A DNA stretch of 64,000 nucleotides, from positions 1-64,000 of the forward strand of contig CAJUSP010000009.1 of assembly GCA_910589165.1 (NCBI GenBank), given 5' to 3'. The stretch's first letter is position 1. Every line of letters begins with the position of its first letter. Shown piece by piece: positions 50,413 to 60,400 of this stretch. The position numbers were made by a program, and so were the translations under genes. The stretch is from an uncultured Adlercreutzia sp. Lineage in GTDB: Bacteria; Actinomycetota; Coriobacteriia; Coriobacteriales; Eggerthellaceae. The notes under the pieces were generated by a model. That model was not told the origin of the DNA, searched no databases, and was given only the letters and a program-made list of their open reading frames with translations.

Positions 50413-51357
50413 ATGGAAATAAGTCTGCTGCGTGAGTTCATCATACTCTCACAGACACTTAATTACACGAAGGCGGCCGAGATACTGCACCTGACCCAGC
50501 CGACGCTGAGCAAACACATCGTGGCCATGGAGAAGGAGCTGGGCTGCTCGCTGCTCGAGCGCGATCGGCGCCGGGTGGAGCTCACCGAGGCGGGAAACGT
50601 CTTCGCCGCGGCGGCGCTGCAGATGATGGATACCTACGACAACGCCCGTGATACCATCCACGAGATACAGACCCATACGCCTTTGAAGGTGACCGGCGTC
50701 ATGTCCGACAGCGCGATAGCCTCTATTGCCTCCATCGCATCGACCTTCCTCGACGCCGAGGGGGAGCCGCCTATCGTTTACACGCCCATCTCCGAGACGA
50801 GCTACCTTGAGAGCCTTCTCAACGACGAGTTCGATATCGCCCTGGCATCCGCCGACTTGGACGTGCTCGACGACATGGGGCTTGCCTACGCGCCGCTCAT
50901 CCGCTCGCCGTTCGTGGCGCTTGTGAGTTTGGATAACCCGCTCTCTTCCCTCAAGCGGGTGACCATGGACGATTTACGCAACTACCGGTTCGTCAAGTTC
51001 GCCGACACCTACGCGCTGGGCGGCTGGGCCAACATTGAGCGCGTGTGCCAAAGCCACGGCTACACCCCGCGGACGCGCACGGTGCTCGGTCGTACCCACA
51101 TGAACTACTGCACCGTGCCCCTAGGCGTTGAAGACGTGATGATCCTGCAGGCGAGCACCCCGCAGCTGCGCTACCTGAGCGACTTCGCGAAGGTGGCGGT
51201 GCTGCCCGTAGTGGACGACGACGCCACCTTCCGGCTTTACGCGCTGTACAAGAAGGACAACTACGAGCGCGTTCGCGCGGCCCTGGACGCCTACGGCCGC
51301 GCCCGCAAGATCATCATCGGGCACGGCAAGGGCGGCGCCCTCGTGGAAAGCGACTAG
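50413..51357 (+). CDS. LysR family transcriptional regulator
   Basis: This 314-residue regulator has an N-terminal LysR helix-turn-helix (residues 1-60: TLNYTKAAEILHLTQPTLSK). A substrate-binding fold follows, starting near residue 90 (LKVTGVMSDSAIASIASIAS) and continuing with VALVSLDNPLSSLKRVT. AGGGGACA lies upstream of the ATG. It is convergent with the four-gene accessory operon, their ends overlapping by 4 bp (51354-51357), and borders the molybdoenzyme locus. Its target could be this locus. Confidence 0.85.
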   Translation: MEISLLREFIILSQTLNYTKAAEILHLTQPTLSKHIVAMEKELGCSLLERDRRRVELTEAGNVFAAAALQMMDTYDNARDTIHEIQTHTPLKVTGVMSDSAIASIASIASTFLDAEGEPPIVYTPISETSYLESLLNDEFDIALASADLDVLDDMGLAYAPLIRSPFVALVSLDNPLSSLKRVTMDDLRNYRFVKFADTYALGGWANIERVCQSHGYTPRTRTVLGRTHMNYCTVPLGVEDVMILQASTPQLRYLSDFAKVAVLPVVDDDATFRLYALYKKDNYERVRAALDAYGRARKIIIGHGKGGALVESD

Positions 51358-52679
51358 GCCTCGGAGGCGTCCGACGGAGCGCCCTCGCGAATCTCGCGGC
51401 GGCGGCGCTCACGGTCGAGGGCATAGGAGCGCCGCCGCGCCACGTCCCCCGTTTTCACTTTGGCCTGGGGCTCCTGCAGCGTGTCCACCTTCATGAAGCG
51501 GGCCATGCGCGTGGCGATGGCGTCCTCTTGCCCGGGGTTCCATCCCACAGGAAGCATGGTGAAGCGGAACTTCTTTCCCGAAAGGAACTCATCGAGGCTG
51601 ACGGTGTCCGACACGGTGATCGCCTGCTCGGGGCAGATGGTCTCGCACATGCGGCACTGCATACACAGGGCGCTGCGATGTTCCACGCCGAATGCGCCGT
51701 CGCCGGCATCGAAGCGGGCGATGGCACCGGTCGGGCAGAAGACCGTGCACATGCGGCAGGACCTGCACAGCTCCTCGTCGAGAGATACCTGGCCCCACAG
51801 GCGCGTGGACACTTCGGCTTCCCGAGCCTCTCCCAGAGCCTTCAGGCTGTTGAAAAGGCGCAGGCGCCGCTCGGGAACGAAGTGCGGCAGCGTGCCGTCG
51901 GCCTGCACGTGGGGAAAGACGCTCGTGAAATCCTTGGAGGCCCCGGGTACGAGCGCGGTGCGTGCGCCCGCTACGGCGCGGGGTCGGGGAGCGGGGTCAT
52001 CCGACGGAGCTTTGGCGCTCTCGCTGCTGTCGATAGGGGCGACGCGCGGGGAAACCGTGGGCGGCACGAGGTGCACCTCGTCGACGGTGAGGCGCTTGAA
52101 GGGCGCGGGCGCTCCCATGGCCGCAAGCAGGCGCGATGCCGATCGAACGACATCGTCGCAGAGCTTGCCGCCGCGGTGGTGCTCGCAGGTGGCGCAGTGG
52201 CCGCTGATGAGCTGTATCGAGGCGGCCCCCCGCGCGGCGGCTTCCACCAGCAGCGACTCGTCTATACGTCCCAGGCAGGTAACGCCGATGACGTTGATGG
52301 CCCCGTGTAGCGACCCGACGGCCTCTCCGGGAGCGTTGCACCCCAGGGCCTGCTCGCAGGCGAAGGCGACGGCATGCTCCGGAAGGGCCAGGGCCCGCTG
52401 CGTGATGTCGAAGAGCTGCTCGTCGGTTGGCGAGGCGGCCTCGAGGCAGCCCGTCGGGCAGCTTGAGGCGCAGGTGCCGCAGCCGATGCACCGATCGGGC
52501 TGAACGCAGATGCCCTTGTCGTTGAGGGAGATGGCCCCGGCAGGACAAACGTCGGCGCAGTGCAGGCAGTTCGCATTGCGGTTGCGCACCAGCATGCAGC
52601 GCTCGGGGTGCACGCGAAGCTTGGGCGATGCCATATCGCCGATGATATCGATCATCTTGCCGTGGCGGTAGTTAGTCAT
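51354..52679 (-). CDS. Polyferredoxin-type 4Fe-4S protein of the molybdoenzyme accessory operon
   Basis: This 441-residue soluble iron-sulfur protein has N-terminal clusters CLHCADVCP and CIGCGTCASSCP. A middle region with extra cysteines (FACEQALGCN, VTCLGRIDE, CATCEHH) resembles the MvhD/HdrA-associated ferredoxin segment. Two more clusters follow near 300-350 (CRSCRMCTVFCP, CMQCRMCETICP). It could carry electrons or deliver iron-sulfur units. The start overlaps the end of the ATPase gene by 8 bp, so it is the last gene of the operon 56119 to 51354. Confidence 0.8.
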   Translation of the reverse strand: MTNYRHGKMIDIIGDMASPKLRVHPERCMLVRNRNANCLHCADVCPAGAISLNDKGICVQPDRCIGCGTCASSCPTGCLEAASPTDEQLFDITQRALALPEHAVAFACEQALGCNAPGEAVGSLHGAINVIGVTCLGRIDESLLVEAAARGAASIQLISGHCATCEHHRGGKLCDDVVRSASRLLAAMGAPAPFKRLTVDEVHLVPPTVSPRVAPIDSSESAKAPSDDPAPRPRAVAGARTALVPGASKDFTSVFPHVQADGTLPHFVPERRLRLFNSLKALGEAREAEVSTRLWGQVSLDEELCRSCRMCTVFCPTGAIARFDAGDGAFGVEHRSALCMQCRMCETICPEQAITVSDTVSLDEFLSGKKFRFTMLPVGWNPGQEDAIATRMARFMKVDTLQEPQAKVKTGDVARRRSYALDRERRRREIREGAPSDASEA

Positions 52680-54561
52680 GGTAGTACACCCCCGTGATGG
52701 TTCGAATGGCCTCGCTGGGGGATAGGGCGCACATGCGCCGCCCCTCCTTCAGGCGCACTCGGTTGATTTTCAGGGAAAGCTTTTCGGCGGTGGGCAGCGG
52801 CGCCTCGTCGAAATAGGACAAGACGAGGTTCTGGCGCGCGGCCCCCATAGCGGCGTAGAGGCGCCGCTGGGCGCGGGCGAGCAGGGCCGGCCGCTTGTCG
52901 CGCTCGACCTGGGCCGGATCGAAATAGCTCCGTTGGGGAAGCAGGCCGCCCACAAGTCCTGCAATCATCATCGTGGGGAAGGCGAGTCCGGCGAAGTCGT
53001 CGATGACGCCCACGAGGATGCCGTCGCCGACGAAGTGCGGATGGCTCGCGGCCCAGGCGAGGGCCTCTGCGAGGTGCGCGGCGTCGGCCGCCTCGCCGAG
53101 TGCCTCGGGGATAAGCTGGCGCAGGGGCTCCATCAGGGCCTCGACCTTAGCGCCCGTGGCGCGACAGGCTTCCTCGAGGAGCGCGACCCCGCGTAGCGGC
53201 TTGAGCGCCGCCGTCAACTCGCGTGCCTCGGCCAGGGCCGCCCGGGCCCGCTCTGCCTCTTGGCGCAGGAGGGGAGAGGCGCTTTCATCCAGGGGCGCGA
53301 TATCGGAGTCAAGGCTGAGGCGCCCCCCTTGGGCGCTGAGCGCCGCGAACAGCCCGCTGTTGGCAAGGTGATCGCCGAAGCCGCACCAGCTGCGTACCGC
53401 CACGGGGTCTTCTGGGTCGGCAACGAGCTTCAAAAGCGTTACCGCCCGGGCCTCGGCGCAGGTGGCGTAGGAGCGGAAATCGCCGCGAAGCGCCAGCCGC
53501 ACGTAGGGAGAAACCGAAAGCCCGAGGCCGGCCAGGGCGGCCTGGAGGTTGCGGGCCCACACGGGTTTCGTGCCAGCCACGGCAACGCTTTCAGGGGCCG
53601 CGCCGGCACCCATAAGCGCCTCGGCACGGCGCGCAATGCCCTCGAATTCCTCTTCGGGCCCCGAAAAGCACGGCACCTCCAGGCTGCCGGCCTCGCCGCT
53701 CTCGCAGGTCAGTGGTGAGGCGGCCCCAAGGGTCTCATCGGAGGCCAGCTGATTGAGGGCACCGGCTACGGCCTCGCTTCCTTGGAAGGTTTCCAGAACA
53801 ACGCGGGGGCTCCCGCTGTGGGCACGGGCCAGCTTGGCGAGCCCCTGAGGATAGGGGAACTCCTCGGCTGCGGGGGCCCCGGCCAGCGGATCGCCCGCCA
53901 CGGTCAGGGTCTCGCGCGCCAGGGCGCAGGCGACGGACTGGGAAGCGCGGGAGAGCAGCGTGAAATCGTCGACGAGCACATGGGCGAGCGCAGGGGTGCC
54001 TGCGGACCGGACGCCCTGCGTCAGCACCTCCCAGGCGCGCCGGGCAACCTCCGCCTCAAGGTAGGCCCGGCGGTAAGCCAGGTTCTGCTCGAGGCAGGCA
54101 TACACGCGCTCCTCTTCCTCGTTGTAGAACCAATCGCCTTCCATGGGCTCCAAATCGGCCCAGCTCTTGTAGAAGAAGCGCAGCATGGCGCCCAGGCGCT
54201 TGGGGGCAACCCGCGTCGTCTTCAAATCCTCAAGCAGCAGGGCCTCCTCGAATTCCAGAAGCACCGTCCCGCGGCGTCCCGTAGCGGCCTGCACAGCAGG
54301 CAGCCCGAGAAGCGCGAGCTCCGCGTCGCGCAGGGTGCCCACATGAGGAAGTGGGGCCACGTCACCCAGGCGCCGACGCAGCCGATCCGTCAGCTGCCGG
54401 CAGGCGTCATAGGTGGCTCCGAACAGGGCGATAGAACCCGCGTCGCAGCCCTGCTCTACGAGCTCAGCGGCCCGCGCCACCAGCGCCTCGGTCTTGCCGG
54501 TTCCGGCGCGCCCCTCGATGAGGGAAACGCGCGCCTCGGTCGCCCAGGGTGTGCTTTCCAT
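52672..54561 (-). CDS. Degenerate UvrD-like superfamily 1 ATPase in a molybdoenzyme operon
   Basis: This 629-residue protein has an intact Walker A (EGRAGTGKTEAL, near residue 18) and follows the UvrD/AddA motif order with changes: GATYDAC for motif Ia, VGTLRDAEL, VDDFTLLSR for motif II (UvrD has VDEFQD), VAGDPLAG for motif III, and AGLVGGLLPQRSYFD for the region near motif V. RAQRRLYAAMGAARQNL replaces the motif VI arginines. Helicase activity is doubtful. It lies between a TorD chaperone gene (7 bp away) and a polyferredoxin gene, so a role in enzyme maturation rather than DNA repair is inferred. ATG 54561 has AGGAG upstream. Confidence 0.6.
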   Translation of the reverse strand: MESTPWATEARVSLIEGRAGTGKTEALVARAAELVEQGCDAGSIALFGATYDACRQLTDRLRRRLGDVAPLPHVGTLRDAELALLGLPAVQAATGRRGTVLLEFEEALLLEDLKTTRVAPKRLGAMLRFFYKSWADLEPMEGDWFYNEEEERVYACLEQNLAYRRAYLEAEVARRAWEVLTQGVRSAGTPALAHVLVDDFTLLSRASQSVACALARETLTVAGDPLAGAPAAEEFPYPQGLAKLARAHSGSPRVVLETFQGSEAVAGALNQLASDETLGAASPLTCESGEAGSLEVPCFSGPEEEFEGIARRAEALMGAGAAPESVAVAGTKPVWARNLQAALAGLGLSVSPYVRLALRGDFRSYATCAEARAVTLLKLVADPEDPVAVRSWCGFGDHLANSGLFAALSAQGGRLSLDSDIAPLDESASPLLRQEAERARAALAEARELTAALKPLRGVALLEEACRATGAKVEALMEPLRQLIPEALGEAADAAHLAEALAWAASHPHFVGDGILVGVIDDFAGLAFPTMMIAGLVGGLLPQRSYFDPAQVERDKRPALLARAQRRLYAAMGAARQNLVLSYFDEAPLPTAEKLSLKINRVRLKEGRRMCALSPSEAIRTITGVYYHD

Positions 54562-54568
54562 GGCTCTC

Positions 54569-55288
54569 TCACTCCTCTTCGGAGGAAAGCAGCGCGGACA
54601 AAAGCGCCCCGTCTTCCTCCAAGAAGCCCTCGGTGAGGTTGACCAGGCCCTGGTAGAACAGGGTGTCGGCGAAACGGCGGGCCTCGGCGGTGAACACGGG
54701 CACCCAATTCGCCAGGTGATCCTCCAGGAAGTTGCGCTGGGTGGCAAGCTGCGAGAACGCCTGCTCCTCGTTGCCGGCACGCAGCGACGCGGCGGTGCGC
54801 TGGGCCAGCACGCGCATGAACTCGAGCTCGACGGCCAAATGGTCTTCGCCCACGGTCCACGACTCGGCCTTATCGAGCCCGCAGGACCGGTAGATGGCGA
54901 GCACTTCGTCGCGCGCCCCTTGCATGAGCAGGCGCTTCTCGGAGGTGTAAACGCTCTCGAAGGGGTAGGCCGCCGAATAGGAATCGATGCCGGAGCCAAG
55001 GAAGGCCTTCGTGTAGTCGATGGAGAGCTTCATCAGAGGGTCGACCCAGGCGTTGGAGAGGTGCTTGGCTATCTGGTAGTAGCCCTCGTCCATCAAGGCG
55101 TTGCCCGAGGTGACGGGGTAGTCCGTCACCATGAGCCGGTCGAACAGCTCCTGATCCACCTCTTCGCGGAACAGGCGGGCCAACAGCTCGTAGGTGGCCG
55201 CGCGATCGTCGCAGATCAGCGCCAGCTCCTCGGGTGTCATCTCGTCGGTTTCCTCCGCCTGCGGCTCCATCGTCGTCAGTTCGCTCAT
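54569..55288 (-). CDS. TorD/DmsD-family molybdoenzyme chaperone
   Basis: This 239-residue helical protein has the TorD-family pattern: LARLFREEVDQELFDRL near 38, a FLGSGIDSYSAAYPFESVY stretch near 96, and EDHLAVELEFMRVLAQR near 148. Such chaperones bind the Tat signal of a specific molybdoenzyme and hold it until the cofactor is loaded. The likely client is the large molybdoenzyme at 57473. It sits between the winged-helix gene (9 bp) and the UvrD-like gene (7 bp). Confidence 0.82.
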   Translation of the reverse strand: MSELTTMEPQAEETDEMTPEELALICDDRAATYELLARLFREEVDQELFDRLMVTDYPVTSGNALMDEGYYQIAKHLSNAWVDPLMKLSIDYTKAFLGSGIDSYSAAYPFESVYTSEKRLLMQGARDEVLAIYRSCGLDKAESWTVGEDHLAVELEFMRVLAQRTAASLRAGNEEQAFSQLATQRNFLEDHLANWVPVFTAEARRFADTLFYQGLVNLTEGFLEEDGALLSALLSSEEE

Positions 55289-55297
55289 CGGATCCCC

Positions 55298-56119
55298 CTA
55301 TCGATCGCTGAGGCTGGCCAGGTACTCCCGACCGGCATCGGTTATGGTCCAACTTCCGCGCCACTCCACGGCACCGGCATGCTCGAGCTTGTCGATGAAG
55401 TACATGGCGTAGCGCTTGGGGCTCTGCAGCACCGGCTCGTCGTCGATCACGTCGCCCAGCGCCTTCAGGCTCTCTCCCCCCTCTCGCCCGCACAGCTCGA
55501 GGCAGGTGGTGAAGATGTCGGCATACTGGGGCTCGGCGGCATAGCAGGCGCCGATAAGCTCCAAGGGCCGGTAGGAATCGCGCTGGGCGCGCCCCTCGTC
55601 GGTCAGCGACCAGTACACCTCCGGCGCCGGGGCGGGGCGCCAGAACTCGACGCCCTCCACATCGACGCGCAAAGGCTCTTGCTCCGTTGCGGCCAGAAGC
55701 GTGCCCTCGGCGTCGGTTTGAACGATGGCGCCGGCGCGCTCCAGCAGGCTGCAGAGGGTCAGCGGCTCGTACACGGAGTGATGGTGGCGCTTCAGCTCTT
55801 GAATGCGCGCCTCAAGATCGGCGGTGGCGACGGGTGTGTCGCAGGCGTCCAGAATGGCGAACAGCAGACGCTGCATCGTGGGCATTTGGTCGAACAGCGC
55901 CTCAATGCGCTCGCCGGCGGTCTCGCCGTTCTCGAAGGAGACGAGGTTGCGCTGGAATTCGGGAACTGCGTCGGGGTTGGGCGGGCTGTAGGGGCCTTCA
56001 GCCAGCACCCCGGCCACCTCTTCTTCTTCGTCGTCGAAGGAGAACGACGCGAGTGGGTCGAAGCTGGGCGCCTCCTCCTCGCCGAACGCGTAGCGGTCGT
56101 TTCCATCTGCGTGACTCAT
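55298..56119 (-). CDS. Protein with two winged-helix-like units, first gene of the accessory operon
   Basis: This 273-residue protein has an acidic N-terminus and two similar helical units, each ending in a beta-wing-like stretch (LLERAGAIVQTDAEGTLLAA near 130 and LEHAGAVEWRGSWTITDAGR near 250). It may bind DNA or protein, and no named family fits. It leads the operon with TorD, the UvrD-like ATPase and the polyferredoxin. The frame is open to 56248. I chose ATG 56119, after GGGAG. Confidence 0.6.
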   Translation of the reverse strand: MSHADGNDRYAFGEEEAPSFDPLASFSFDDEEEEVAGVLAEGPYSPPNPDAVPEFQRNLVSFENGETAGERIEALFDQMPTMQRLLFAILDACDTPVATADLEARIQELKRHHHSVYEPLTLCSLLERAGAIVQTDAEGTLLAATEQEPLRVDVEGVEFWRPAPAPEVYWSLTDEGRAQRDSYRPLELIGACYAAEPQYADIFTTCLELCGREGGESLKALGDVIDDEPVLQSPKRYAMYFIDKLEHAGAVEWRGSWTITDAGREYLASLSDR

Positions 56120-56454
56120 GGTCTCACTCCCGTCCTCGTCGTCTCCCCGACGGGCGTCGGGGCTTTTGCGGTGGCCGACGGCGCCCTGCCCAGTGCCGTC
56201 CTCGTACCCCTCGGGCGGCGCGAGCGTGCGGTGCGGCGCGTTCGGCATCTAAAGCATAGGAGTGGCCATGACGGCGCGTCAAGCCTGTTCAGAGCCATAA
56301 CGTCATGATGATTTGGCACCCGTGATGCGCGGGCGACATGCTGTTATTCCGATTCTTCATGCGAGTGTCGCGGCTCTTGACAGCGCGCCAAAGCCCTCGC
56401 CTATACTGGGGCCACGCGACGCCCCGCCCGGGGCCTTCCAAGAAGGGGGATGCC

Positions 56455-57189
56455 ATGCTGCCGAAACCATCGCTCGTACTGCAGGTGAAACTTGTGCCGT
56501 CGCAGTACTCCGAGGCCGCTGCGGCCGAAATCAAGCGCAGCTTCATGTACCAGGCCCAGTCCATCGTCTCGGAAGCCCCTGAGCCCGAGCAGGCCGAGGG
56601 CAACGTGATGCGCCTGTCCATCCGCCTGATGAAGCCCTACTGGAACCGCGAGGAAGTGGGAGCCGAGGAACTGTGGCGCGCCTCGTTCATGCCGTGGCTC
56701 ACCAACATTACGCGCAACATGTCCACGGCCATGCACAACTTCAACACCGTGGCCCATCCAGCGGGCAGCGGAAACGTGACCTACGAGTGGGCCGATTACG
56801 ACTTCGGGCCCCACGGCATTCTGCGCGTGAAGGTGGACGACGAGAACCGCCTGCCCTCCTGCGCGCCCCAGCTGTGCGACCGCCTGCGCGACCTGGCGGC
56901 ATCCGGCGAGCTCGGCGACGAGGTGGCCCTGGTGCGCGCCCCGTCACGCGAGAGCCTGGAGGCCCAAAGGCGCGCCTACGCCGATGAGCTGGCAGCCTAC
57001 GAGGAGGCTAAAGCTGCCTACGACGAGGCCCTGGCCGCCGCAGAGGCCGAGGAGGCCTGCGCCGACGATGACGCGGCCGCAAGCCTTGAGGCCCCCGTGC
57101 CCCCGGCGCCCTTCGCCCTGAATTACGACGAGTGGGCCATCGAGCGCACCGACGGCACCGTGAGCCTTCTTCATTCCCAACGCGCCTAA
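56455..57189 (+). CDS. Hypothetical protein beside the molybdoenzyme genes
   Basis: This 244-residue protein has no signal peptide or TM segments and is not a family I recognise. The first 130 residues contain mixed alpha/beta segments (LVLQVKLVPSQYSEAAAAEI, WADYDFGPHGILRVKV). Residues 160-215 are a highly charged Ala/Glu-rich helix, likely a coiled coil. It lies between the accessory operon and the molybdoenzyme, ends in a strong terminator, and is transcribed towards the enzyme. AAGGGGGA precedes ATG 56455. Confidence 0.55.
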   Translation: MLPKPSLVLQVKLVPSQYSEAAAAEIKRSFMYQAQSIVSEAPEPEQAEGNVMRLSIRLMKPYWNREEVGAEELWRASFMPWLTNITRNMSTAMHNFNTVAHPAGSGNVTYEWADYDFGPHGILRVKVDDENRLPSCAPQLCDRLRDLAASGELGDEVALVRAPSRESLEAQRRAYADELAAYEEAKAAYDEALAAAEAEEACADDDAAASLEAPVPPAPFALNYDEWAIERTDGTVSLLHSQRA

Positions 57190-57211
57190 CCCTTCGCCTC
57201 TTCCCTCTTGT

Positions 57212-57252
57212 GACGCAGCCCGGCACCCCCTCCCGCCGGGCTGCGTCTTTTT
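57212..57252 (+). terminator. Rho-independent terminator after the hypothetical gene
   Basis: GACGCAGCCCGGC pairs with GCCGGGCTGCGTC over 13 bp and is followed by TTTTT. It isolates the hypothetical gene from the molybdoenzyme operon. Confidence 0.88.
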
Positions 57253-57472
57253 GGCGGTGACCAGGCAAGAGGGAATCGCTCTCTTCTTATGCCGCTGTGG
57301 AATAACCCATGCCAAACCGTTATTGCCGCCCTGTCAAACGGGCATCTTTGGAAATTCCTTATGCCGCCGCCGCACCGTAATCTGGTACACGGAGCGTTCC
57401 CGAGGAAGGCCCCGCAACAAACAGGGGATCTCGGAAACGAAAGAGAGCGTTGAAGAGAAGAAGGAGGATGAA

Positions 57473-60400
57473 ATGGGCAAGCTGAACATGACGCGTCGGT
57501 CGTTCGTGAAGACCGCCATGGCCTCGGCCGCCGCCGCTGCTGCAGTGGGTGCAGCCAGCCCGGTCGTCGCCCTTGCCGAGAACGAGGGTGCCGCCACCGC
57601 GGAATCCACGGTCACGCGCATCCGCTCCTGCTGCCGCGGCTGCGGCAAGGTGGAGTGCGGCGTGTGGGTGTACGTTCAGGACGGCAAGGTCATTCGCACC
57701 GAGGGCGACGCCGATTGCTATCTGACCATGGGCAACCACTGCGCCAAGGGCCAGGCGTCCATTCAGGCGGCGTACCACCCCGACCGCATCAAGTACCCCA
57801 TGAAGCGCACGAACCCCAAGGGCGACGACGATCCCGGTTGGGTGCGCATCTCGTGGGACGAGGCCTACCAGACCATCGCCGACAATATTCTGGAAATCAC
57901 CGAGAAATACGGCAACGAGTCCACCTTCACCTGGTGCGGCACGGGCCGTCAGTGGTGCATGCAGTCCGACGCCGGCATGGCGCTTCTGCTGTTCGGCACG
58001 CCGAACATCGTGGCGGCTTATCAGGTGTGCAAGGGCCCGCGCCACTTCGCCAGCCGTATCGACAACGTGCAGGCCTGGTCGTGGTCCGAGCTCATCAACC
58101 ACTCCACGAAGTTCGTGCAGTGGGCTACCGAGCAGTCGCAGTCGAACTACGACGACGCGGCCCGTACCGTGGTGGATGTGGCCCGCTGCGCCGACGCGTT
58201 CATCTCGGTTGACCCGCGTCAGACCAACCTGGGCCGTACGGCCAAGTACTGGCTGCCTCTGCGCCCCGGCACCGACAATGCGCTCGCGCTCGGCTGGTGC
58301 CATCTCATTCTGAAGAACGACCTGTGCGACTGGCAGTTCCTGAAGCGCTGGTCGAATTCTCCCTTCATCGTGGTGCCGGATATGGACCCCACGGGTTACG
58401 AGGAACACGTGCAGAACGGCGGCTATCCCTACACCTACCAGACGCGCCTGCTCACCGAGGCCGACATCGACCCCGCCATGGTGGATTGGGAGATCGAAGG
58501 CGACGGCGACCCGCAGCGCTACCTGGTGTTCGACCAGCTGAACAACCGCTGGACCTACTGGCAGGCGCATCCCGAGGTGGGCGAGGCCCACTGGGAGGGC
58601 GAGACCTGGCAGAAGTCCACGTCCTACTTCGATCAGGATCTCTCGCGCCTGCGCGACGACGAGTCGAAGAAGCCCGGCAAGGTGTACGACCTGTCCGAGT
58701 TCGACCCGCTCATCGACCCGGCTATGTACGGCGAGTTCGAGGTGAAGCTGAAGGACGGCACCACCCATAAGGGGCGCCCGGTGTGGGACATCTGGGCCGA
58801 GTACCTGGAGGGCTTCACCCCCGAGAAGGTATCCGAGATCACCGAGGTGGACGCCGACCTCATCGAGGCCGCCTGCCTGGAATGGGCCACCCGCGACGAC
58901 CCGCGCATTCCCAACGGCGGCATCAACTACGGTCTGGCCATCGAGCATCACGGCCATTCCACCCAGAACTGCCGCACCATCATGGCCGCCTGCGCCATGG
59001 TGGGCGCCATCGACACCCCCGGCGGCCAGCGCGGCGCCACCAACGGTTGGACCACCCAGTCGGGCCCCACGTCCATGTACCCCGGTGCCGACGGTGGCTC
59101 CAACCCCGCCTCCTTCGTGCGCGCCCCGTTCTTCGGCCTGTACAACCGCATCGCCGGCTACGAGAAGTTCCCCATGCTGTACTGGTACGCCGTGTGGGCC
59201 GACTGCAACTCGGTTATGGAGTACGCGCACCGCGATGAGAACGCCCCTTATGCCATCCATGCCGGCATGATCGGCTCCGGCGACCACATGAACATGGCGA
59301 ATGCATCTTACAACTGGGAGGCCCTGCTGAACCTCGACTTCCTCTTCGAGGCCAACCTGTGGCATTCCCCGACCTCCGGCGCGGCCGACGTCCTTTTGCC
59401 GGTGTGCCACTGGATCGAGATGAACGCCCAGCGTATCGCTCAGGGCTCCGGCGGCTCCTTCAGCCTGTGCGTGAAGGCCGTCGACCCTCCGGGAGAGTGC
59501 AAGTCCGACCCGCTGTACTTCCTGGAGATGGGCCCCTACTTCGGCGTTCCCTTCTCCACCGACCCGGAGGACCCCTATTGGGAGAAGCTGTCGGCCGAGA
59601 CCGGCAAGCCGGTGGACATCCTCGCGCTCGAGTACGAGTGCCTCGACGCCGAGCACGGCGGCGGCTGCGCTCCCTACGATTCCTGGGAGGAGTTCGCGGC
59701 GGCCTATCAGGAGCACGGCACCTGGAACATGAAGGAAGTGTTCCCGGACGACTGGGGTTCCTACCGCCGCTTTGAGATCGGCCAAGCCTACCGCAAGGCG
59801 CCGCATCAGCAGCCGGTCAAGCTCGACATCAACATTCCGGGCTTCCCCACCCCCACCATGAAGCACGAGCTGTGGGCCACCACCATCGAGTCGCACTTCC
59901 CCAACGGCACCGACGGCCCCGAGGTGACGCCCGGCTTCCAGACCGAGGCTCTGCCCTACTACGTTGAGGGCATCCACTCCCGCGTGCGCGACGCCGCCAC
60001 CTACGAGGAGTACCCGATCCTGTGCATCACGGGCCGCCGTATCCCGGTGTACTTCCACTCCGAGCATCGCCAGCTGCCCTGGTGTCGCGAGCTGTGGCCG
60101 GTGCCCCGCATGGAGATCAACCCGGAGACGGCCGCCGAGCTCGGCCTCGAGCAGGGCGACTGGGCCTGGATCGAGAGCCCCTGGGGCAAGGTGCGCCAGA
60201 CCGTCGACCTGTACTACGGCATCGCGCCGGGCACCATCAACTGCGAGCATCAGTGGTGGTATCCGGAACTGGCCCAGGCCGACAAGGGCTTCAAGCTCTC
60301 CTGCATCAACTGCATCACCGACCGCACGGCCCAGGACAAGTACAACGGCTCGTCCACGGTGCGCGGCTATCCGGTGAAGGTGTACAAGGCGACCCCCGAG

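Noticed and set aside
52672..54561. UvrD-like ATPase as part of an anti-phage or DNA repair system
   Set aside because: No nuclease, methylase or defence partner is near it. The motifs needed for helicase action are changed, and it is packed between a TorD chaperone and a polyferredoxin.
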